A program made the position numbers and the translations under genes. Below, piece after piece: positions 17,796 to 24,298 of a DNA stretch of 34,108 nt. The DNA lies in contig CALWZY010000006.1 of the NCBI GenBank assembly GCA_944386155.1, positions 1 to 34,108 on the forward strand. Direction: 5' to 3'. The notes under the pieces were generated by a model. It was given only the letters and a program-made list of their open reading frames with translations, was not told the DNA's origin and made no database searches. The DNA comes from an uncultured Clostridia bacterium. Its GTDB lineage: Bacteria; Bacillota; Clostridia; TANB77; CAG-508. The number at the start of each line of letters is the position of its first letter. Position 1 is the first letter of the stretch.

Positions 17796-17836
17796 GCAAA
17801 TTAAAAGGCGGCGCCCTTAGTGTGGGGCGTCGCCTT
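17796..17836 (-). terminator. GC-rich terminator between convergent orphan genes
   Basis: GGCGGCGCCC (17807-17816) and GGGCGTCGCC (17825-17834) form the stem. The U tract (TTTTAATTTG) is on the minus strand, so it serves the 17853-18056 gene. The plus-strand gene has only the hairpin. Confidence 0.8.
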
Positions 17837-17852
17837 CGAGCTTAGAAAAAGC

Positions 17853-18056
17853 TTATGCTACAAGTGTTCCACCATATTGAATCATGGTGTTAACAACTCC
17901 GGCAGGGCATCCAGCAGGTATAGTTACACAGCTTCCTTGCACATCGAACTCGAAGTAGTGGCAAAAGGTTGCCAGCTTCTCGAATGCGACGTAGTAGGCC
18001 GTCTTGCTAGACGCAAACCTAAAAGTCTTTTCCTTTTTTTGCTCTGCATACAACAT
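17853..18056 (-). CDS. Orphan small protein, 67 residues, GC-rich gene
   Basis: Not recognised. The protein runs from MLYAEQKKEKTFRFASS to VVNTMIQYGGTLVA and has a cysteine-containing middle (CHYFEFDVQGSCVTIPAGCPAG). The minus strand is preferred over the overlapping plus-strand frame because it has AAGGAGG nine bases before the ATG, a promoter at 18086-18114 and a terminator with the U tract on the correct side. Composition matches the other GC-rich orphans. With three cysteines in 67 residues, it could bind metal or form a disulfide; this is speculation. Confidence 0.7.
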   Translation of the reverse strand: MLYAEQKKEKTFRFASSKTAYYVAFEKLATFCHYFEFDVQGSCVTIPAGCPAGVVNTMIQYGGTLVA

Positions 18057-18085
18057 TGAGTCATACCTCCTTTGAAGTACTTTTA

Positions 18086-18114
18086 ATTATACCACAAAAT
18101 TAGCAAAAAATAAA
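18086..18114 (-). promoter_or_regulatory. Promoter of the 67-residue orphan gene
   Basis: On the minus strand TTTATT (18114-18109), 17 bases, TATAAT (18091-18086), with an extended TGG just before the -10. Confidence 0.6.
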
Positions 18115-18160
18115 GAGTTATGTTAACGAGTAATTCTTAATATATAGAACAAAAACAAAA

Positions 18161-18187
18161 ATGAACTTAAATATTCTTTAAGTTCAT
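18161..18187 (-). terminator. Terminator of engB (potentially bidirectional)
   Basis: ATGAACTTAAA pairs with TTTAAGTTCAT. T-rich runs lie on both sides. It is placed 55 bases past the engB stop. The AT-rich stem is typical of native terminators here. Confidence 0.8.
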
Positions 18188-18241
18188 TTTTGCTTTTTAT
18201 TTAAATTTTATTGTGTTAAATATTTTTAATATTTATATATT

Positions 18242-18826
18242 TTAATTATTTAAAAATTCTTCTATAATTTCCCATGATTTTTCTGTATAGATTTTTCTTT
18301 CAGAAGAGAATGGAATTAGAGTAGTAAAAGATATTCCAAGTTCTTTTTTTAAATTTTCTATAACAGAATCAACTTTAGTTACAGCAATTTTATCTGCTTT
18401 ATTTGCAACTATCATAAATGGTAAATTTGTTTTTAATATATATTTATACATTAATAAATCATCTTGTGTAGGGTTATGTCTTATATCTAAAAGAAGGATT
18501 ATTAATTTTATATTTCTTGATTTTTGAAGATAATCTTCGATAAATTTCCCCATATTTATTTGTTCTTCTTTTGAAAGTTTACTATAACCATACCCTGGGA
18601 GGTCTACAAAATAAAAATTGTTATCTATGTTATAAAAATTTATTTGTCTAGTTTTTCCTGGAGTATTACTAGTTCTTGCAAGATTTTTTCTATTAAGCAT
18701 AGTGTTTATAAAAGAAGATTTACCGACATTTGATTTTCCCACTAAAACAATTTCAGGCAAATTTCCTTTTGGATATTGAGCAGGTTTTACTGCAGATATT
18801 TCAAATTTAGGATTTTTAATTATCAT
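18242..18826 (-). CDS. engB: Ribosome biogenesis GTP-binding protein EngB (YsxC/YihA)
   Basis: TRAFAC GTPase needed for assembly of the 50S subunit. It is 194 residues, the family length. G1 is VGKSNVGKSSFIN, followed by G2-like TPGKTRQINFYN, G3 VDLPGYGYSKLS, G4 VANKADK, and a G5-like PFSSE. The ATG at 18826 (MIIKNPKFEISAVKPAQYP) matches the usual start of the family; a longer frame would run through the promoter. The promoter at 18870-18898 and the terminator at 18161-18187 indicate a single-gene transcript, flanked on both sides by GC-rich orphan genes. Confidence 0.95.
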   Translation of the reverse strand: MIIKNPKFEISAVKPAQYPKGNLPEIVLVGKSNVGKSSFINTMLNRKNLARTSNTPGKTRQINFYNIDNNFYFVDLPGYGYSKLSKEEQINMGKFIEDYLQKSRNIKLIILLLDIRHNPTQDDLLMYKYILKTNLPFMIVANKADKIAVTKVDSVIENLKKELGISFTTLIPFSSERKIYTEKSWEIIEEFLNN

Positions 18827-18869
18827 AAATATTTCTCTCTTTCTAATTTTATTAAAAAATAGTAAATGT

Positions 18870-18898
18870 ATTATAACACAAATATATAGATAGAGCAA
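18870..18898 (-). promoter_or_regulatory. Promoter of engB
   Basis: On the minus strand TTGCTC (18898-18893), 17 bases, TATAAT (18875-18870). Its -35 is two bases from the -35 of a divergent promoter. Confidence 0.7.
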
Positions 18899-18899
18899 T

Positions 18900-18928
18900 T
18901 TTACATAAAATAGGAATTATGGTATAAT
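18900..18928 (+). promoter_or_regulatory. Divergent promoter of the 19027-19278 orphan gene
   Basis: TTTACA (18900-18905), 17 bases, TATAAT (18923-18928), with an extended TGG before the -10. A leader of about 90 bases follows, with a GACATT/AATGTC hairpin enclosing TCTC/GAGA (about 18961-18994). Confidence 0.7.
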
Positions 18929-19026
18929 TTTAAGCAAGTCGATTAAGAAAATAGAGAAGGGACATTAAATGTTTATCTCTACGTAACGAGAAATGTCTTG
19001 TAAAAAGTCTAGTAGAAAGGTTAAAG

Positions 19027-19278
19027 ATGAAGGTTTATAGGGAAGACCAAGAACTTAGGAAGGCTATCGAGAATCTCAAAACGTTTGGCTTTTCATATCT
19101 TGGTAGGGGGTATCAGTTTAACATCGTAAACTTCACTAAGGCAGATGCTGAAAGAAGTGCGGTTTTCCAAAGAGATGGGCAGATGTTTGCATATCTTATA
19201 GATTCGCACTCGAGCCAGCTAAGTCCTCTTAGGAAAAATGCCGATGGGGCATACGTTTTTGAGGGGCTTTCTAGCTAG
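19027..19278 (+). CDS. Orphan small protein, 83 residues, GC-rich gene
   Basis: Not recognised. The protein starts MKVYREDQELRKAIENLKTF and is mixed helix and strand, with no membrane segment. Aromatic and charged residues are frequent (YLGRGYQFNIVNFTKADAER). Hand count gives 108 G or C in 252 bases (43%), against 16 in 60 for a gltX sample. It has a promoter abutting that of engB, a 90-base leader with a hairpin, a modest AGAAAGG site and a GC-rich terminator. This full gene-cassette layout is shared by the other orphans. Confidence 0.75.
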   Translation: MKVYREDQELRKAIENLKTFGFSYLGRGYQFNIVNFTKADAERSAVFQRDGQMFAYLIDSHSSQLSPLRKNADGAYVFEGLSS

Positions 19279-19290
19279 AACTCGACTAAA

Positions 19291-19332
19291 AAAGACTTAG
19301 AGTCTTTCCCCTGCAAAGGGGTTTATTTTTTT
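19291..19332 (+). terminator. Intrinsic terminator of the 83-residue orphan gene
   Basis: CCCCT, a short loop, AGGGG, then TTTATTTTTTTATTT. It is preceded by a smaller AAAGACT/AGTCTTT hairpin. Confidence 0.85.
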
Positions 19333-19390
19333 ATTTATAATTTTTAAAAATCTAAAATTGTTGTATAAGTGAAAAGCTACGAAATAAATA

Positions 19391-19428
19391 AAAAATGAAT
19401 CTATAAATATACTTATAGATTCATTTTT
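19391..19428. terminator. Bidirectional terminator after serS
   Basis: AAAAATGAATCTATAA pairs with TTATAGATTCATTTTT. A U tract is available on each strand. It closes the T-box operon on the minus strand. Confidence 0.85.
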
Positions 19429-19504
19429 GTATTACTACAATTATAATATTTTAAATATAATGTAGTTATAGCTATTTTTATTTAAGTTTAAATTTAAATT
19501 ATTT

Positions 19505-20794
19505 TTATTTCTTTTTAGGTTTTAATTCTTTAGTTCCACCCATATATGGCCATAAAACTTCAGGAATTGTAATTGTACCATCTTCTTGGTAGTGATTTTC
19601 TAGGAATGCAATTAACATACGAGGTGGAGCAACTACAGTGTTATTTAAAGTATGTGCATAATAATTTCCTTTTTCACCTTTAATTCTAATACCAAGTCTT
19701 CTTGCTTGAGCATCTGTTAAATTAGAGCAACTTCCAACTTCGAAATATTTTTGTTGTCTTGGACTCCATGCTTCAACATCAACACTTTTTGATTTAAGGT
19801 CTGCTAAATCGCCACTGCAACATTCAAGAGTTCTTACTGGTATTTCCATACTTCTAAATAGTTCTACAGTGTAGCTCCATAATTTATCATACCATTCATA
19901 ACTTTCTTCTGGTTCACAAACAACGATCATTTCTTGTTTTTCAAATTGATGAATTCTATATACACCACGTTCTTCAATTCCATGAGCACCTTTTTCTTTT
20001 CTAAAACATGGAGAATAAGATGTCATAGTATAAGGTAAATCAGCTTTATTTAATATTTGACCTTTAAATTTACCAATCATAGAATGTTCACTAGTTCCAA
20101 TTAGATATAAATCTTCACCTTCGATTTTATACATCATTGCATCCATTTCTTCAAAGCTCATAACTCCAGTTACAACATCGCTTCTTATCATATAAGGTGG
20201 AATACAGTAAGTGAATCCTTTATTTATCATAAAATCTCTTGCATAAGATAATATAGCAGAGTGAAGTCTTGCGATATTTCCTGTTAAATAATAAAATCCA
20301 TTTCCTGCGACTCTACGAGCAGAATCTAAGTCAATTCCATCTAGACTTTCCATAATATCTGTATGATAAGGTATTTCATATGGTGGAACTACTGGTTCAC
20401 CATATTTTTCAACTTCAACATTTTCTGAGTCATCTTTTCCGATTGGTACAGATTCGTGCATAATATTTGGTATTTTCATCATTATGTCTGTAACAGCTAC
20501 ATCATATTCTTGTTCTAATTTTTCGTTTTCAGCAAGTTCATTATTTATATTTTGTACTTCAGCTTTAATTTGTTCTGCTTCGTCTTTTTTTCCTTCTTTC
20601 ATTAAGCTTCCAATTTGAGCACTTAATGCATTTCTCTTACTTCTTAATTCATCACCTTTTAATTTTGCTTCTCTGTTTTTTCCATCAAGTTCTAAAACTT
20701 CATCTACTAAATGTAATTTGTGATCTTGAAATTTGTTTTTGATGTTTTGTTTAACAACATCAGGGTGTTCTCTTAAAAATTTAATGTCTATCAT
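19505..20794 (-). CDS. serS: Serine--tRNA ligase
   Basis: Class II synthetase that charges tRNA-Ser. It is 429 residues. The N-terminal antiparallel coiled coil (about 30-105, lysine/glutamate-rich) contacts the long variable arm of the tRNA. Motif 2 is CFRKEKGAHGIEERGVYRIH with QFEKQEM; motif 3 is PPRMLIAFLENHYQEDG, ending PEVLWPYMG. An AGGAGG site lies just before the ATG. It is the last gene of a minus-strand group, dcd::DUF1653 - DUF1653 - serS, led by a T-box with a serine specifier. It is therefore probably induced when Ser-tRNA is uncharged. Confidence 0.96.
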   Translation of the reverse strand: MIDIKFLREHPDVVKQNIKNKFQDHKLHLVDEVLELDGKNREAKLKGDELRSKRNALSAQIGSLMKEGKKDEAEQIKAEVQNINNELAENEKLEQEYDVAVTDIMMKIPNIMHESVPIGKDDSENVEVEKYGEPVVPPYEIPYHTDIMESLDGIDLDSARRVAGNGFYYLTGNIARLHSAILSYARDFMINKGFTYCIPPYMIRSDVVTGVMSFEEMDAMMYKIEGEDLYLIGTSEHSMIGKFKGQILNKADLPYTMTSYSPCFRKEKGAHGIEERGVYRIHQFEKQEMIVVCEPEESYEWYDKLWSYTVELFRSMEIPVRTLECCSGDLADLKSKSVDVEAWSPRQQKYFEVGSCSNLTDAQARRLGIRIKGEKGNYYAHTLNNTVVAPPRMLIAFLENHYQEDGTITIPEVLWPYMGGTKELKPKKK

Positions 20795-20899
20795 ATAAAT
20801 TCCTCCTATATATCTATTATTTTTTTATTTAAATACTTTAGTAATTATTTATTTTTTATTAATTACCGAATATTAATTACTGATTATTAAATATTAAAT

Positions 20900-21136
20900 T
20901 TAATTTTCTTCATAAAGTTCAAATCTATGTTTTTGACCAGTTTTATTATCAGGTCTAGCACTTACATCATCATCTTCTAAAAACATTTTTTCAGGTCTTA
21001 CCCAATATTCATTAGATCCTAAGTGTTTGTATACTACCATATTTTCCAGGGTTTCCGAATGTTTTGCAATACACAATACTTCAATTATGTGTCCTTTGAA
21101 ATGTCTGTATTTTTTTCCAACTTCAACTTTTTCCAT
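20900..21136 (-). CDS. DUF1653-domain protein
   Basis: 78 residues, one DUF1653 domain: KYRHFKGHIIEVLCIAKHSE, then VVYKHLGSNEYWVRPEKMFL. DUF1653 is a small SH3-like domain of unknown function. A second copy is fused to the dCTP deaminase encoded immediately upstream, and both copies end in the same motif (NKTGQKHRFEL against NITGQKHRFEL), so one probably arose from the other. AAGGAG precedes the ATG. It lies inside the T-box-led transcript before serS. Confidence 0.85.
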   Translation of the reverse strand: MEKVEVGKKYRHFKGHIIEVLCIAKHSETLENMVVYKHLGSNEYWVRPEKMFLEDDDVSARPDNKTGQKHRFELYEEN

Positions 21137-21195
21137 AATAATTCTCCTTTTAAATTATTTGTATTTATTAATATTAATTAATACTAGTTTGTATT

Positions 21196-22083
21196 TTACT
21201 TTATTTTTACTTTAAATTTAGAATGTTTATTATTAGATTCAGTAGTGTTTTTGGAGTTTTCAGCTTCTTTTATAAAATCTTTTTTAGATTGTTTTGTATA
21301 ATCTATTGTTAAGTCTTTAGCAAGTTCAAATCTATGTTTTTGTCCTGTTATATTATCTTTTCTATTTTGATCTACTTCCTCAAAAAACATTTTTGCAGGT
21401 CTTGTCCAAAGCATAGAATCATCTCTAGGGTATAGAGGTCTATATACTATTACATCTTCTTTAGTTTCTGAATCTGTACTAATATTTTCTATAAAATAAT
21501 AATTTCCTTTAAAATGTCTAAATACTTTTCCAATATAATCTGCATATATTTTAGATCCAGTTTTTCCGTCTTCGTTTTGATACATTGCCGTTTTTTCATT
21601 TGGATAAAGTAAATCATCAGTAATACCATCTGTTAATTCTTCTATAACAAGCTGTCCTATACGAAGAGAAGGTGTTATTTTGAAAGTATTAGGTGACATA
21701 TTATATAGTTCTAGATTTAATATTCCTGAATAGCCACTATTTATGTGTTGAAAATTAATATATAATCCAAGTCTCGATAGAGAAGTCCTTGGACGAATGT
21801 GTCCAATCATATTTTTTGGCATATTAATTTTCTCATTAAGTATTACAAATATACATTCTTTAGGTTTTAATGAATATGAATTAGTAATATCAAGCTCTTC
21901 ATACATCTTATCTGAAAGATCAGGATCTGATAAATCTATCTGTTTAAAGCTTTTTTTCATTACTAAAATTTTATTACTTATAGATAAATCAATAGAAGAT
22001 GATCCAATATTTAATGTGTCATAATTTTCGATAAGATTTTCTTCTTCAATAAGTTTTTTAATATCATTTCCATTTAGAATCAT
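21196..22083 (-). CDS. dcd: dCTP deaminase/dUTPase-superfamily protein fused to DUF1653
   Basis: 295 residues. Residues 1-175 are a dCTP deaminase-type domain: IGSSSIDLSISNK, HIRPRTSLSRLGL, SGYSGILNLELYN (the catalytic-type glutamate is present) and LRIGQLVIEEL. Such enzymes convert dCTP to dUTP (some on to dUMP) for thymidylate synthesis. Residues about 188-260 form a DUF1653 domain (GKVFRHFKGNYYFIENI, then TRPAKMFFEE, then GQKHRFEL), and a basic lysine/asparagine-rich tail follows. The ATG at 22083 is preceded by AAGGAAGGA; the longer frame would run through the T-box terminator. It is the first gene after the serine T-box, although it is not an amino-acid gene. Confidence 0.85.
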   Translation of the reverse strand: MILNGNDIKKLIEEENLIENYDTLNIGSSSIDLSISNKILVMKKSFKQIDLSDPDLSDKMYEELDITNSYSLKPKECIFVILNEKINMPKNMIGHIRPRTSLSRLGLYINFQHINSGYSGILNLELYNMSPNTFKITPSLRIGQLVIEELTDGITDDLLYPNEKTAMYQNEDGKTGSKIYADYIGKVFRHFKGNYYFIENISTDSETKEDVIVYRPLYPRDDSMLWTRPAKMFFEEVDQNRKDNITGQKHRFELAKDLTIDYTKQSKKDFIKEAENSKNTTESNNKHSKFKVKIK

Positions 22084-22128
22084 ATAAAATCCTTCCTTTT
22101 TAAGTAGTAAAGAAATATCAAATAATAT

Positions 22129-22345
22129 AAAAAACGTCCTTGCAAAACTGCAAGGACGAATATATCGCGGTACCACCTTTATTACTTAAATTTATATTTT
22201 TAAGTATCTCTTAATGCTTTAACCTGCATAACTGGTTTAGTTTATTAGACTAAAAGCTAAAGAGTAGATTCATAAATCTTTTTTAGTTTGTTTACACCAG
22301 CCACAAACTCTCTATATAAAAAATAATTTATTACTAGTCTCTTAT
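22129..22345 (-). ncRNA. T-box leader with a serine (UCU) specifier
   Basis: On the minus strand the leader contains a stem I base AAGAG/CUCUU (5' arm 22343-22339) and a specifier loop with the loop-E elements AGUA on the 5' side and GAA on the 3' side. The triplet UCU (22268-22266) follows, then A. A stem I apical region GUGGCUGGUG, the T-box antiterminator AAGGUGGUACCGCG (22179-22166) and the terminator CGUCCUUGCA/UGCAAGGACG with U6 (22158-22129) complete it. Binding of uncharged tRNA-Ser would favour antitermination. The gene downstream is dcd and serS is third. Confidence 0.93.
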
Positions 22346-22411
22346 CATTGCTATTTATTTTTTGTAATTTACTTTTATTTTTAGAACAATTTTTCTTTTC
22401 TATAGTTAAAT

Positions 22412-22440
22412 ATTTTAACATAAAAAAATTGATTAATCAA
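22412..22440 (-). promoter_or_regulatory. Promoter of the T-box operon
   Basis: On the minus strand TTGATT (22440-22435), 17 bases, TAAAAT (22417-22412), about 65 bases before stem I. The -10 lies in a near-palindrome around GTTAAAATATTTAAC. Confidence 0.5.
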
Positions 22441-22614
22441 GCAAAATGCGGAAATTTACGTAAAACAGGGAAAAGAATACCTACTAAAAAGAAAATTAAA
22501 TAGAAATTTAGTATGTAATATAAAAAATATTGTTTTGTTACAAAAATGTAATAATATAATTATTAAATATATGATATTATATTTATATATTTTATGATTT
22601 AATGGAGTAATAAT

Positions 22615-23706
22615 ATGAGATCTAAAAGAATCTTAAAAAAGATGGGAATAACAAATCTAGAAAAGTTAGATTTTAAGAAAAAAGAGGATTTAGTAAAAAA
22701 AGTATCACAAAAAATAGCTGATAGATTTGAAACATATGGAATTAAATATGAAGAAATTTATATGAAACTTATAAATACAGATATGTATTTATCTGATATT
22801 AAGTCAGGTACTCCAAAAGCAAATTACATTTATAAAAATATGTCTTTATATATAGATAGAAGTATAGAGCTTTCTGAAAATAATGAAGATATTTTAAGAG
22901 AATGTATTTGTAAAGTACAAGAAGTAAGAAATAAGAAAAATAGGATTCATAAGCTTGGACTTTGTAGATTTAACGAATCAAAAATTGCGGGAGTGGCTTT
23001 TAATGAAGCTGGAATTCAATATATATTAAGTACTCTATTAGATAAAAAAGAAGAAAAAGTAAATGCTTATGGTGTTGAGATAAATTCTATAAGTATGCAA
23101 TATCCTGCTATTACAAATATAATTAGGCAAATGACGTTTATTGCAGGAGAAAATTATTTAGTTCAATCTATAATAAATAGTACAGATGATTTTAAAAAAT
23201 CTTTTATAGATAAGTGCAATGAAACTAGTTATTATAGTATCATGAAAAATACAGATTTAATGTATGAAGCTAAAAAGAGAATAACTAATATAGATAGAAA
23301 GATTTTGTTTGATAGAAGAGTAAAAGAAGAATCAAAAGCAAAATTAAGAGATAAAGTAAATAGATATTCTAAATCTATCAGATTTTCTTATACTAAAATT
23401 CAAAAAGAATTATGCCAATGTTATTTTAATAAGAAAATGGCAAAAGCAAAGAGTATTGAAAGTTTAGAACAATTAAGAGAAGAAATAGTAAAATACAAGA
23501 AGTTGATTGCTATTTCATGTGAGGCAGAGGATAATTTCTTTGAAAAATATAGTTTAGATTGTTATTATAAAATAGAAAGAAAAATAGAGAAGATAAATAA
23601 AGAAAATTCTATGTTAATTTCTAATAAAAAAGGTATTTCAAAAGCATTTGTTAAATTTAAAAAAATATTTGATTCTTCTAATGCTGAATATGAAGATAAT
23701 AAATAA
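22615..23706 (+). CDS. Orphan protein, 363 residues, possible inactive zincin-like core
   Basis: No family is assigned. The protein is soluble and basic. The N-terminal part (1-90) is helical. Residues 92-138 read ILRECICKVQEVR, then GVAFNEAGIQYI. The spacing resembles a metallopeptidase of the HExxH...NE type, in which R95-E96-C97-I98-C99 would occupy the HExxH position and E131 the third ligand. Without the two histidines it could not bind zinc in the usual way. This alignment is by eye. The C-terminal third (about 225-345) is a lysine/glutamate-rich coiled-coil candidate. An ATG is preceded by a modest TGGAG site. Native AT-rich composition. Confidence 0.75.
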   Translation: MRSKRILKKMGITNLEKLDFKKKEDLVKKVSQKIADRFETYGIKYEEIYMKLINTDMYLSDIKSGTPKANYIYKNMSLYIDRSIELSENNEDILRECICKVQEVRNKKNRIHKLGLCRFNESKIAGVAFNEAGIQYILSTLLDKKEEKVNAYGVEINSISMQYPAITNIIRQMTFIAGENYLVQSIINSTDDFKKSFIDKCNETSYYSIMKNTDLMYEAKKRITNIDRKILFDRRVKEESKAKLRDKVNRYSKSIRFSYTKIQKELCQCYFNKKMAKAKSIESLEQLREEIVKYKKLIAISCEAEDNFFEKYSLDCYYKIERKIEKINKENSMLISNKKGISKAFVKFKKIFDSSNAEYEDNK

Positions 23707-23765
23707 TTATCCAGTTTAAGTAAAAAATTTAGATAAAATATTTAAATATTATAAATTTTATTTAT

Positions 23766-24047
23766 TTAATATGCATAATTTAATTCTTTATAAATAGTTC
23801 TTACATCAGTAGAGGTAAGAACTAATTTTTTATTCTTAGCTTTTTTTAAAAGATAATCAATTTTAGCCTGTTCAGACTTTATTTTATATGTGTAATAATC
23901 AATAAGTTCTCCTTCAGCGTATTCAAAATTTTTGTGAGCGTTTAATAAAGCTTCTTTAGATTCAAGTATTCCTTTTATAATTTCTTTATCATAATCTTCT
24001 TCAGAAAGTTCTGGAATTTTAAATTCTTTTACAAATTCTTCATGCAT
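23766..24047 (-). CDS. DUF2508/YaaL-family protein
   Basis: 93 residues. It matches the YaaL pattern: an acidic N-terminus, then ILESKEALLNAHKNFEYAEG, LIDYYTYKIKSEQAKIDYLL and KKAKNKK. The family is a short helical Firmicute protein of unknown function; in Bacillus it lies near recR. A strong AGGAGG site lies before the ATG. No partner gene from that context is present here. Transcription direction is shared with glmS, but a glmS terminator lies between them. Confidence 0.7.
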   Translation of the reverse strand: MHEEFVKEFKIPELSEEDYDKEIIKGILESKEALLNAHKNFEYAEGELIDYYTYKIKSEQAKIDYLLKKAKNKKLVLTSTDVRTIYKELNYAY

Positions 24048-24159
24048 ATTTTAATCCTCCTAAAATTAATATATGTAAGTAATATTTAAATTATGCATAA
24101 ATTTTAAAAATAAGTAAAAATAAAAAGAAATTAAAGATAAAATAGAAAGGAATAAAAAG

Positions 24160-24193
24160 AAAATAAAAATAGTGCAGACAAGAAGTCTGCACT
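24160..24193 (-). terminator. Intrinsic terminator of glmS
   Basis: On the minus strand AGTGCAGAC and GTCTGCACT form the stem, followed by ATTTTTATTTTC. It lies about 105 bases past the glmS stop. Confidence 0.85.
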
Positions 24194-24298
24194 TATATAA
24201 TTTGATTTTTGATTTGATTTTTTTATATTTAATAAAATTTAATTTTGATTTATATTTTATACTTTTTATTTTTTAATTTTTTTTATTTTGCAAATAAA

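Noticed and set aside
17820..18059. A 79-codon plus-strand frame
   Set aside because: It has no SD and its 5' end lies in a terminator stem. The opposite strand has SD, promoter and terminator in the right order.
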